NCBI RefSeq assembly: GCF_000092845.1
Contig: NC_014150.1
Location: 1,574,919-1,638,918 of the forward strand
Length of the DNA stretch: 64,000 nt
Direction: 5' to 3'
Source: Brachyspira murdochii DSM 12563
GTDB lineage: Bacteria > Spirochaetota > Brachyspiria > Brachyspirales > Brachyspiraceae
Shown here: positions 56,814 through 64,000 of the stretch, piece after piece
Layout: each line of letters opens with the position of its first letter
Numbering within the stretch: the first letter of the stretch is position 1
Made by a program: the position numbers and the translations under genes
The notes under the pieces: model-generated
Seen by the model: only the letters and a program-made list of their open reading frames with translations
Told to the model about the DNA's origin: nothing
Database searches by the model: none

Positions 56814-58055
56814 ATGCAAAATATAGAAAATAAACAATCACAAATAGAAAAAATTATTGAAGAATATGATAATAAATTAAAAGATAAAAACAGAGAAATA
56901 GAAAAATTAAATGATGAATTAAACAGAATATCCACAAGCAGTTATAATTCTGGCGTTCCGAATGTAATATCAAATAGGGGAGATGAAAGCGATGATTTTT
57001 CATTTCCTCATAAATGGGCATTAACCTGCAAGAGAATGGAGAGTTCTATTTATCTTGAGCCTATACTTCAGTTTTACAGAGGAGTTATTAATTCTTTTGA
57101 TTATTTTGTAGAAAAGCCCAAAGAATGCGAAGATAATGAAAGAGTAAATAATGCGTACAACTTTTTTGTAAATCAGTTTGAAAGGTCTGGAGGACTTAAA
57201 AACTTAATAGTTAATGTTACTTATAATGCTTTGGTTTATGGATTTTGTTTTTTTACTCCGAAACTTGAAGTAGTATCTGCAAAGGCTTACGGATTTAAGG
57301 GAAGGCTTGACGGACTTAGAGGATTTAAGTATTATGATCCTTCTTCAATATACAGATTCAATTTTGATGAAAATGACAGTGATGAAATTAAAAGCATAAG
57401 TATTATAAAGAGCCGTAAAGAAATTTTTAATAGTTTGTATAGTGATGATGAAGCAAGCATTATAAATATAGATTTTGATTTAGCTTTAGCAGGTTATGCA
57501 AGCTATGGAAGTATTGAAGGTGATATTATAGGAAAGCCTTTTTTATACAGTTCATATTCACTTTGGCAGATTTTAGAATCTATGGATAATAGTTTTAACC
57601 GCAATTTAAAGAATATAGGCGAGCATAGTTTTAATTTTATAGCAAATACAGAGCTTAATGATTCAAAGCGTAAGGAGGCAGAGAGGGAGATAAGAAATTT
57701 CGTAAATAATGGAGGCGGAATTTTTATCTCCAAATATGGTAAGATAGAAAAGATAGAAAGTATTGATGCTAATGAATGGTATAATTTTAGAGACAGCATG
57801 CTTTCAGCTTTATTTAAAAATAAGGGAGTAGATATTAAAGCACTTGGTCTAAACAAAGGAGCTACTAAATCATTGGCAGAACTTACTCAGGACAATGCTA
57901 TTCTTATGGCAAGCGATATTGTTTCTGGTATAATCAATTATATTAACAACAGCTTCATTAAAAGATATTTTGATTTGAATTTTAAAAGTTTAAGACTTTC
58001 AGGCGAATGCGATTATTTTAGAGTTTCTCATTCTGTAATTGAGAAATCAGAGTAG
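56814..58055 (+). CDS. GTA portal protein
   Basis: 413 residues (about 47 kDa). N-terminal coiled coil (residues 3-40), then KWALTCKRMESSIYLEPILQFYRGVINS, and a portal-like central part: SLWQILESMDNSFNRNLKNIGEHSFNFI, a long helix DSKRKEAEREIRNFVNNGGG and DIKALGLNKGATKSLAELTQD, as in Mu gp29/DUF935 or SPP1-type portals. It forms the ring through which DNA enters the head. First gene of the head block. A VSH-1 head protein of about 45 kDa is on record, from memory. Confidence 0.75.
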   Translation: MQNIENKQSQIEKIIEEYDNKLKDKNREIEKLNDELNRISTSSYNSGVPNVISNRGDESDDFSFPHKWALTCKRMESSIYLEPILQFYRGVINSFDYFVEKPKECEDNERVNNAYNFFVNQFERSGGLKNLIVNVTYNALVYGFCFFTPKLEVVSAKAYGFKGRLDGLRGFKYYDPSSIYRFNFDENDSDEIKSISIIKSRKEIFNSLYSDDEASIINIDFDLALAGYASYGSIEGDIIGKPFLYSSYSLWQILESMDNSFNRNLKNIGEHSFNFIANTELNDSKRKEAEREIRNFVNNGGGIFISKYGKIEKIESIDANEWYNFRDSMLSALFKNKGVDIKALGLNKGATKSLAELTQDNAILMASDIVSGIINYINNSFIKRYFDLNFKSLRLSGECDYFRVSHSVIEKSE

Positions 58056-58260
58056 GTATCAATAAAAAACTTTGATAATTTGATGTAATAAATAGTAAAA
58101 TAGAACTTATTATATATAATAATATGTTAAATATATTTAAATACGATTAAATTTTTATATGTATATGCAATTGCTAATTATTTAAATTTGTATATACTAT
58201 ATTTGTATAAATTTATTTCAAATTTTACGATATCTCTAAAATATATTTAAGGAGGCATTT

Positions 58261-58503
58261 ATGGCAGTTAAACTTTTTAGCAAAGAAGAATTGCAGAGAT
58301 GCACTACAAAAGAACAAGTTGAGGCATACTTTGATTCTTTGGGTATAAAAGAAGATGATTATGAAACAAAAATAGATGCTCTTACAAAAGCATGTAATTC
58401 TAAAGCCATAAAGTATTTTGGTAATATATCATTAGAGAAAAAATATAATGATATATTGGTAATGTTTTTAGATGAAGATGTTAGAATGTATAGAGGGTTT
58501 TGA
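58261..58503 (+). CDS. Small acidic protein preceding the ImmA/IrrE-like gene
   Basis: 80 residues, AAGGAGG ribosome site seven bases before the ATG. Helical and charged: FSKEELQRCTTKEQVEAYFDSLGI, DDYETKIDALTKAC. No HTH motif is obvious. It is followed at once by a putative metallopeptidase, the layout of a regulator-peptidase or antitoxin-toxin couple, but which role it has is unknown. Confidence 0.6.
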   Translation: MAVKLFSKEELQRCTTKEQVEAYFDSLGIKEDDYETKIDALTKACNSKAIKYFGNISLEKKYNDILVMFLDEDVRMYRGF

Positions 58504-58508
58504 CAAAA

Positions 58509-58898
58509 ATGTCAAAATTTAGATTGAAAAATATAGCTTTATATAAAATTTTTATAAAAGAAAAGGATATTAGTAGTTATGGTTTTTTGTCTCCAGATGA
58601 AGAACCTTATGTAGATATAATAATCATAAACAAAAATATGACAATACCTGAAAAAAGATGTGTTGTATCACATGAATTAGCTCATATTATAGTTGAGAGA
58701 ATATTAAAAGAAAAAAATGTAGAGATAAATTGGGATATTATAGATGAAGAAGAATTGATGGATACTATTATGTGCTATATTTTATATGATAAATCAAATT
58801 TCTATAAAGATATTAGTAAATTGGAAGATTTTATAGTTGATGGAGTTTCTGAATTTAAGAAGTTAAGAGAAGCTATAATTAATAAATATGGAAATTAA
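58509..58898 (+). CDS. ImmA/IrrE-like zinc metallopeptidase
   Basis: 129 residues from the ATG at 58509, 5 bases after the previous stop; a TTG at 58500 overlapping the stop is the alternative. Seen: CVVSHELAHIIVERIL, containing HELAH of the HExxH zinc motif, and an acidic DEEELMD later that could give the third ligand. ImmA/IrrE peptidases cut phage or mobile-element repressors (ImmR) or act with toxins. Sitting inside the GTA head block, it may switch GTA expression; inference. Confidence 0.7.
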   Translation: MSKFRLKNIALYKIFIKEKDISSYGFLSPDEEPYVDIIIINKNMTIPEKRCVVSHELAHIIVERILKEKNVEINWDIIDEEELMDTIMCYILYDKSNFYKDISKLEDFIVDGVSEFKKLREAIINKYGN

Positions 58899-58918
58899 TT
58901 TTAGAATAAAAAATTAAT

Positions 58919-58957
58919 AAAAGGCTTGGTATTAATTTACCGAGCCTTTTTTATTTT
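58919..58957 (+). terminator. Terminator after the peptidase gene
   Basis: AAAAGGCTTGGTA / TACCGAGCCTTTT stem followed by a T run. Confidence 0.8.
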
Positions 58958-58962
58958 GATGA

Positions 58963-59000
58963 ACTTATAATCACTTATATTTTTTGATATAGATATAGGA
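58963..59000 (+). promoter_or_regulatory. GTA-associated upstream motif 3
   Basis: ACTTATAATCACTTATAT then TTTTTGATATAGATATAGG, same arrangement as at 56751, but no gene starts until 59731. Confidence 0.5.
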
Positions 59001-59091
59001 ATAATAAATAGACAGATAATGTTTAATTAATATTATCAGAAATAATATATTGAATCTTTATTGAATATATGAGTATTACATTTATATATAC

Positions 59092-59222
59092 CTAAACAAA
59101 TACAGTTTGTCAAAATTAATTTTTTTTAATTTTAAATATTTGCAGGGCTTTGCCCACCACTCTGTGTGCTACGCAGCACCCCAGTTCTTTTATTGGTATA
59201 AAAGAACCAAAAGAACTGCATT
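59092..59222. repeat. R2 repeat, left inverted arm around the capsid genes
   Basis: Starts with CTAAACAAATACAGTTTGTC like the 1891 element. The stretch 59134-59222 (GCAGGGCTTTGCCCACCACT to AAAGAACTGCATT) is identical to the reverse complement of 62540-62628. It contains GTTCTTTTATTGGTATAAAAGAAC hairpins. A frame across it (59107-59340) is not a gene. Confidence 0.75.
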
Positions 59223-59339
59223 TTTAGTCAAAATTTTAGGTGTTACCATACATTTAATACATATATTAAAATATAAAGTTCTAGTAATTGCGTTTTTTGC
59301 AACTTTTTTGTGCGGCAAAAAAGTTGATAATTCTATATA

Positions 59340-59460
59340 AAGTGTATCCGTTGACAAAATAAAATCGTTCCAGTATATATTGTAATAGCACTTGCGTTTT
59401 TCGCGAAGCGTATCTGAAAGATAAAAACTTTGGCGTGTGCGGCAAAAAAGTTGATAATAG
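59340..59460. repeat. R2 repeat fragment
   Basis: CTTGCGTTTTTCGCGAAGCG followed by TGTGCGGCAAAAAAGTTGAT, pieces also seen at 21960 and 62680. No gene. Confidence 0.4.
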
Positions 59461-59496
59461 ATTTATAAAAATATAAAAATTGACAAAATAAATATG

Positions 59497-59534
59497 ACTT
59501 ATAATCACTTATATTTTTTGTTATAGGTATAGAG
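59497..59534 (+). promoter_or_regulatory. GTA-associated upstream motif 4
   Basis: ACTTATAATCACTTATAT then TTTTTGTTATAGGTATAG, 200 bases before the protease gene. The downstream AATAAATAATTTCTGA is repeated near 59660, so this leader was partly duplicated. Confidence 0.5.
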
Positions 59535-59730
59535 ACAATAAATAATTTCTGATTGCTAACAATATTAAATAATTATAATTATTAAACTGCACATGTTTTT
59601 AGCTTTGTAAAATAATAAGTATTACCGTGTAAAATACCTGTTTGCTATATGTATATGGATAATAAATAATTTCTGACAGTTAATTATTAAACAACATCAT
59701 TAAATTAAATATTTATATCAAGGAGATAAA

Positions 59731-60711
59731 ATGATTAAAAAGAAATACAAAATTTTAGGAGATAGTTTCAAACAGTATATACCGCTTTCAAAAAATACTT
59801 TTGCTGAAACTAAAACTAATAAAATCACAGAAAAAAATATTGATGAGATTATAAACTCATTTATAAAAAGCACTATAGAAATATTTGTTTATAAGGGACA
59901 TAAAGAAGATGATGAAAGAGAGGCTATTGGAAAAGTTGTAAGTTTAGAAAAAGATAATGAATCTATAGGACTTTATGCTGTTATAGAATAGTTTGATGAG
60001 AGCATAACAGAAAAGAAATCTTTTTATCCTTCTATTGAGATGGTGGGTAAAAAATCTTATGAAGATGAAGATTTTATTTATTGGGAGAATTGCGAGATAA
60101 AAGCAGTTGCTGCAGTGGAATATCCTGCAAGCCGTAATGTAGATTTGCTTTGTGCTAGTGCCATTATAAACAGTGAAGATAATATTAACGGAGGCTACAT
60201 GCAAAAATTAAAAACTGTATTAGAAAAATTATTAAGCGAAGAGAAAGAAATAGAAAATCATGCTAGAGAAGAGTTTGTTTATTTATTTAAAAATGATGAA
60301 GAGATTCAAAATATTATTATTGATATTGTGGCAGAAAAATTGAGAGAAGATAATTTAAAAGTGAATAAAGATAGTAATGATAAAGCGTACAACAAAGATT
60401 TAAATAATTTATCTAACTCATCTAATAATACTGCCAATGATAAAGAATTAAATCTTTCAGCTATAACTTACGGTGATTGGTGTAATGAATATGCAGAGAG
60501 TCAGAATGCTGTAAGATGTTCTTCAAAATCAGAAAGCTCTACATACACAAAGGCAAGAAAACTTTTTAAGGCTGGACTTAGCAAAGAAGAGATAATGTCA
60601 ATAGTGAGAAATGATTTAGTACCTATTGGAGTAGGCGGCACAGAGAAGATTAATTTATCAGCATTAAGCGAAGAAAATAAATACAGTGAAATAGCGAAAC
60701 TTTTTAAATAA
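59731..60711 (+). pseudogene. GTA prohead protease/scaffold gene with in-frame TAG
   Basis: From ATG 59731 (AAGGAG upstream) the frame gives 86 codons to a TAG at 59989-59991, then stays open in the same frame to 60711, 326 codons in all. Before the stop: EIFVYKGHKEDDEREAIGKVVSL; after it: SFYPSIEMVGKKS and AVAAVEYPASR, which is the order found in phage GPO/prohead protease proteins. One change, CAG to TAG, would explain it. Located before the decoration and capsid genes as expected. Readthrough, error, or loss cannot be told apart from sequence alone. Confidence 0.75.
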
Positions 60712-60748
60712 ATATCAGAGTAGGTGGCATAAAACAATAGGAGTTATA

Positions 60749-61117
60749 ATGGCACAAGGATCTATAATAAAATCAGGTATTCATAGCGATGAAGCTAATT
60801 TACCTAAAAAAGGTTTTCCTGTAACAATAAAAAATGATAATGGAAAAGGCGTTTTCTCACTCTACAGCGATGGAAGTGTATTTGTAGGCGTTGCTTTGGA
60901 AGACGCTTTTTCCTATCAAGAGTTTGGATTAAGGGCAAATACAATATCGGTTTGCTATGATGGAATAGTAAATGCAGTTGTAGCTGAAAGTGTTGTAGCA
61001 GGAGATATCGTAACAGCTAGTGATGTAGGATTCAAAAAATCATTAGACGGACATGGAGTAGGAGTAGTTATAAGAGGCGGCAGCAATTATGCAGAGATAC
61101 TTTTGAAATCTGTATAA
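60749..61117 (+). CDS. GTA capsid decoration protein (DUF2190-like)
   Basis: 122 residues (about 12.6 kDa). Starts MAQGSIIKSGIHSDEANLPKKG and continues GVFSLYSDGSVFVGVALEDA, VNAVVAESVVAGDIVTASDVGF and HGVGVVIRGG; the G-D-x-V-x-x-D and repeated V-x-x-A strands are typical of DUF2190 decoration proteins (phage SHP-like). It stabilises the capsid surface. Between protease and major capsid genes, AGGAG upstream. Confidence 0.8.
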   Translation: MAQGSIIKSGIHSDEANLPKKGFPVTIKNDNGKGVFSLYSDGSVFVGVALEDAFSYQEFGLRANTISVCYDGIVNAVVAESVVAGDIVTASDVGFKKSLDGHGVGVVIRGGSNYAEILLKSV

Positions 61118-61189
61118 TGTGTATTATATAGTTAAATAAATATTTATTAAATGTTTTATAATACTGAAATTTAGTTTAAAAATGCAGTC

Positions 61190-61245
61190 TTTTTGCTTCT
61201 TTGGGTCACCAAAAGAAGTGGGGTTTGGGGCAAAGCCCCAATTAT
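61190..61245. repeat. R2-type hairpin repeat
   Basis: CTTCTTTGGGTCACCAAAAGAAG hairpin followed by GGGGTTTGGGGCAAAGCCCC. The same CTTCTTT/AAAGAAG stem occurs at 62838 with a GC-rich insertion in its loop. Confidence 0.55.
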
Positions 61246-61385
61246 TAAAACTATAAATATGATTTTTAAATTTATTATATAATAATATAACTATATATAT
61301 GTATAAATTGCAACAGGCATAATAACTTTAGTTATAACTTAATTAAAATCAAGTTTATAACTAATAACAATAGGAGTTAAATAAT

Positions 61386-62429
61386 ATGAGCATACCTAAT
61401 TTACAAAATATACAAAATAAACTTTTTCCAATTATCAATAAAGAAATGCCTAGATATATGGGGCAGACTAACTTTGTGAGCAAATATATACCAGAGATTT
61501 TTGTCGGTGTTTCTCAGGGAGCTATAGGAGGCGATTTAGACAATACAGCATTTAATCTCAAAAACATGTACGGTGGTACTTCTTTGGGGGATTTAAATAT
61601 TTTTAATGAGTATCCTAAACATGAGGCTAGAGTTTTTAAAATGGAGCCTGAAGAGTATTATATCGGAATAGACATTAACAGAATAGAAGAGATTAATGAA
61701 CTTTATTCAAGAGATGAGAAAAAAGCAGGTGAAGAGATTTTAAATTATATAGCTCAGAAACTTGTATCAAGACTAGGTCTTTTAAGAGAAAGAAACCTAG
61801 CTGCAAAAGTTACAGATGCAAGTCTTTACGGAAGTACAAACACTGTTGATTTAACAGCAAAACCTATAAGCACTTGGACGGAGGCTGATATTGATAATTT
61901 CTTCTCTTCATTTATAGATTTGGCTAAATATTTAAATTATGCTGTGGGAGGCAATCTATTTAATGACAGAATGGAGCTTCAAAATAACGGACAGAAACTT
62001 TATATAGTTATTCCAATAGATGTATATATTAAACTTCAAGGCTTATTCAGATTATTTTCTAATTATATATCAATGATTGGAAATGATGCCAACGGAAAAT
62101 ATAAAGCATTCAGACCAGATATTTTTAATGCGGTAACAAGCGGAATAACTGTTGTAGGCACAGCATTCAGAGTTGCAGATGATCATGAAGTGGATCAAAT
62201 ATATCAGCTAGAAAATCTTACAGATATATGGACAGGCTCATCAATTTATATGTTTACAACTTCATCTAATATACTTGATATGGCTTCAATAAAAGAGGTA
62301 GTATATTTAAATCATGATATAAGAGAAGTTGATATATTGGGCAATAATTTGTGGAGAACAAGAACAAAGAGATGCACAGTAGCTTCCAACCCTTACGGCT
62401 TCTGTAAAATAGACTTGAGCTTGTCTTAA
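61386..62429 (+). CDS. GTA major capsid protein
   Basis: 347 residues (about 39 kDa). Seen: N-terminal helix, then FVSKYIPEIFVGVSQGAIGGD, EYYIGIDINRIEEINELYSRDEKKAGEEIL, LYIVIPIDVYIKLQGLF, and a C-terminal beta part with VVGTAFRVADDHEVDQIYQL. This is the usual layout of HK97-fold capsids related to Mu gpT or phage E proteins. As I recall, the VSH-1 major head protein is Hvp38, a match in size. AGGAG precedes the ATG. Confidence 0.8.
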   Translation: MSIPNLQNIQNKLFPIINKEMPRYMGQTNFVSKYIPEIFVGVSQGAIGGDLDNTAFNLKNMYGGTSLGDLNIFNEYPKHEARVFKMEPEEYYIGIDINRIEEINELYSRDEKKAGEEILNYIAQKLVSRLGLLRERNLAAKVTDASLYGSTNTVDLTAKPISTWTEADIDNFFSSFIDLAKYLNYAVGGNLFNDRMELQNNGQKLYIVIPIDVYIKLQGLFRLFSNYISMIGNDANGKYKAFRPDIFNAVTSGITVVGTAFRVADDHEVDQIYQLENLTDIWTGSSIYMFTTSSNILDMASIKEVVYLNHDIREVDILGNNLWRTRTKRCTVASNPYGFCKIDLSLS

Positions 62430-62539
62430 TATAATTAATTTCTAGAAATTTATATTGTAAAAATATGTATTAATCATGGTAATACCTGAAATTTAAACTG
62501 CTACTTGCTAAAGGCACGCATAGTGAGGCGGACTTTGTC

Positions 62540-62628
62540 AAATGCAGTTCTTTTGGTTCTTTTATACCAATAAAAGAACTGGGGTGCTGCGTAGCACACA
62601 GAGTGGTGGGCAAAGCCCTGCAAATATT
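62540..62628. repeat. R2 repeat, right inverted arm
   Basis: Exact reverse complement of 59134-59222. The two arms enclose the protease, decoration and capsid genes (about 3.3 kb). Preceded by a partial CTTGCTAAAGGCACGCATAG segment and followed by TTTTAAGTTTGTAAATTTT. Confidence 0.75.
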
Positions 62629-62639
62629 AAAATTATGAA

Positions 62640-62935
62640 TATATACTAAAAAATTTTAAGTTTGTAAATTTTTATTCAACTTTTTCCCGCCGCAAAAAGT
62701 TGCAAAAAGTGCAAGTATTTAAATTATTATTAAATCGTACTAATCATTTATTACATGTGGTATAAATTGTTAAATTTAGTATAATATATAGCCTTTCGCT
62801 GCCGAAGGCACGCAGAGCGGCGGGCTGTGCCTGCTTCTTTGTGGCACGCCACAGGCGGACAGCGTCAAAAAGAAGTGGGGTTTGGCACGACTGTGTACTT
62901 CGCAGCAAAGCCACAAATATAATAAAAAAATACTA
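62640..62935. repeat. R2-type repeats after the capsid gene
   Basis: TTTTTCCCGCCGCAAAAAGTTGC near 62690 and, at 62794-62920, GCTGCCGAAGGCACGCAGAG then a CTTCTTT...AAAGAAG hairpin enclosing GCCACAGGCGGACAGCGTC. No gene is present in 62430-63091; the remaining stretch is AT-rich leader of the next gene. Confidence 0.5.
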
Positions 62936-63091
62936 AAATAAAAAACTATTAGTGTTAAAAAAATTTAGTTTTGAAACAAGTTTAATATAAATTAAATATT
63001 TATTTTGTATTTATATAATAGGAAGATTTGAATTTAATAATTACAATAAATTAATATTTAAGTAAAAGTTTTACTATAAAAAAGAGGCGTT

Positions 63092-63388
63092 ATGTCAAAG
63101 AAATCTTTATTATTTTTTTTAGAAAATAGCATTACTAATAAAGAAATAAAAGCTAATGATTATGTGGTATCAAGAGTGGGATATTTCTTTAGAGATGTGC
63201 ATGAGAGAAGATGCAAGGTAATAGTTGAAAGCGATTTAAATATATCTTTAAGCGATTCATTTTTGATTATAAGTAAAAATGAAGCAGAGGAGCTTATAAG
63301 AGAGAAGATGAAGCCTGATGATGTTATTAATTATCTTAAAGAAGAAAACAGAAAGTTAAAAGATAAGATAAAAGAGCTTGAGGCTTAA
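63092..63388 (+). CDS. GTA head-block small protein
   Basis: 98 residues, ending in a coiled coil (EEIREKMKPDD-type helix, then YLKEENRKLKDKIKELEA). N-terminal part KANDYVVSRVGYFFRDVHERRCKV may be a beta domain. Position after the capsid and before a connector suggests a head or head-tail accessory protein; no family was recognised. GAGGCG precedes the ATG. Confidence 0.6.
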   Translation: MSKKSLLFFLENSITNKEIKANDYVVSRVGYFFRDVHERRCKVIVESDLNISLSDSFLIISKNEAEELIREKMKPDDVINYLKEENRKLKDKIKELEA

Positions 63389-63451
63389 TTTATTTTTATG
63401 TGCTGTATTATATTTTAAGGCAGTACATAAAAACTAAAAAAGGAAATTAAT

Positions 63452-63835
63452 ATGCATGAATATATTTACGAGCCTGATATAAATTATTTTAAAAGCATAT
63501 TTAAAATGTTTAACTATGATGATATTGATACAGACTTTTTAGAAGAACAGCTTAAAAGTTATACTATTCAGTTTAGAAGAATGATTTTGAATATGAATTA
63601 TACAGAGCCTACGGAAGAAAACGGACTTCCATATATATCTATAAAAAATTATATATGCTATGAGGCAGCAAGGCTTTTGACTGTTAATTTTGTATCAAAC
63701 AGCGACTTGATAAACTTTATTCGTACAGAGAGTCTGCGTTTAAAAGAGCTTGCTATAAAAGATTTATCAAGCATTGTAGTTGGAGAAAATAGTTATGATA
63801 GTGTTAGTTTAGAAGGCAAAATAAAAAAGCCTTAG
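63452..63835 (+). CDS. GTA head-tail connector-like protein
   Basis: 127 residues, mostly helical: EYIYEPDINYFKSIFKMFNYDD, FLEEQLKSYTIQFRRMILNM, YICYEAARLLTVNFVSNSDL. Small helical proteins at this place in phage clusters act as gp6-like head completion or connector proteins. No diagnostic motif. Starts 63 bases after the previous gene, AAGGAAAT ribosome site. Confidence 0.6.
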   Translation: MHEYIYEPDINYFKSIFKMFNYDDIDTDFLEEQLKSYTIQFRRMILNMNYTEPTEENGLPYISIKNYICYEAARLLTVNFVSNSDLINFIRTESLRLKELAIKDLSSIVVGENSYDSVSLEGKIKKP

Positions 63836-63865
63836 ATCGTACTAAAAAATATAAAAAGGTTTATT

Positions 63866-64000
63866 ATGATACATTTTAAAAACAGCGTTATATATGTTTT
63901 AGATAATTTTATGAACTTTATGGCTGATGAATATATTGATTTGTCTGGAAATAAAGTTGAAGGCGATAATCAATTAAATAAACTTTTAGATGATAAATTA
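63866..64000 (+). CDS. GTA head/tail gene, N-terminal part (cut by window end)
   Basis: From the ATG at 63866 (AAAGG upstream) 45 codons are open to the last base: MIHFKNSVIYVLDNFMNFMA, then DEYIDLSGNKVEG. Co-directional with the head block; family not recognisable from this part. Confidence 0.6.
   Translation, partial: MIHFKNSVIYVLDNFMNFMADEYIDLSGNKVEGDNQLNKLLDDKL

Noticed and set aside
59107-59340. 77-codon open frame
   Set aside because: It runs through the R2 repeat, lacks a ribosome site, and the same DNA recurs inverted at 62540 without an ORF.
59989-59991. Recoded stop (selenocysteine or pyrrolysine)
   Set aside because: TAG could only be pyrrolysine; no pyl genes are in view and prohead proteases do not use it. 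A CAG to TAG change is simpler.

Overview
The window looks like chromosomal DNA of an anaerobic intestinal spirochaete of the genus Brachyspira. The DNA is very AT-rich, coding density is high with lipoprotein-type genes, a FlgM-like flagellar regulator and large chemoreceptors are present, fermentation genes are abundant (three alcohol dehydrogenases, Rex, enolase, phosphoglycerate mutase), and there is a split set of defective-phage genes whose content and protein sizes fit the Brachyspira VSH-1 type gene transfer agent (GTA). The species cannot be decided from the sequence alone. Layout: 0-1 kb holds the end of a CcrM/HinfI-like DNA methyltransferase and a HinfI-like restriction enzyme (probable GANTC system). 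1-6 kb holds a membrane protein, a broken lipoprotein gene, argS, a PTS EIIA-like gene and kdsB. 6-17.5 kb is almost entirely on the minus strand: YbaK-like deacylase, BFD ferredoxin-like protein, three alcohol dehydrogenases, a catalytically degenerate isochorismatase-fold protein, a chemoreceptor, a HEPN / unknown / SecB-like three-gene island, and a TonB-like protein. 17.6-22.2 kb carries three near-consensus parS sites, then rsmI, flgM, a membrane LuxR regulator with a kinase-like partner, and an AT-rich gap with five copies of TTATCAACA and repeated palindromes, so this is a candidate origin/centromere region. 22-38.8 kb is a mixed housekeeping region (PP2C-like phosphatase, ankyrin protein, rex, sirtuin, three tandem hemerythrins, eno, gpmA, lipoproteins, NhaC-type antiporter behind a structured leader). 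39.4-47.6 kb is the GTA distal-tail and lysis block (tail proteins, fibre, GH19 endolysin, holin, overlapping spanins). 47.8-54.8 kb has two sister chemoreceptors, der, plsY and a small membrane protein. 54.9-56.7 kb contains two tandem structured small RNAs behind a perfect consensus promoter, followed by a Ro60/DUF2828-like RNA-binding vWA protein. From 56.8 kb to the end is the GTA head block (portal, an ImmA/IrrE-like peptidase pair, prohead protease, decoration protein, major capsid, head-tail connectors), which runs off the window. How the parts work together: the two GTA blocks share a distinctive upstream motif (two ACTTATA half-sites 10 bp apart), which suggests common control although the blocks are separated by about 9 kb of cellular genes and are in the order tail-lysis then head, a permutation of the usual order. 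Two GTA genes are interrupted (an A8 tract frameshift in a tail gene and an in-frame TAG in the prohead protease), so the element may be decaying, or may use slippage or readthrough, or the assembly may contain errors. Palindromic intergenic repeats of at least two families fill most long gene-free stretches. The most unusual find is the pair of Y-RNA-like transcripts, one with a canonical tRNA T-arm, directly upstream of the Ro60-like gene. No rRNA gene, complete tRNA gene, CRISPR array or transposase gene was seen.
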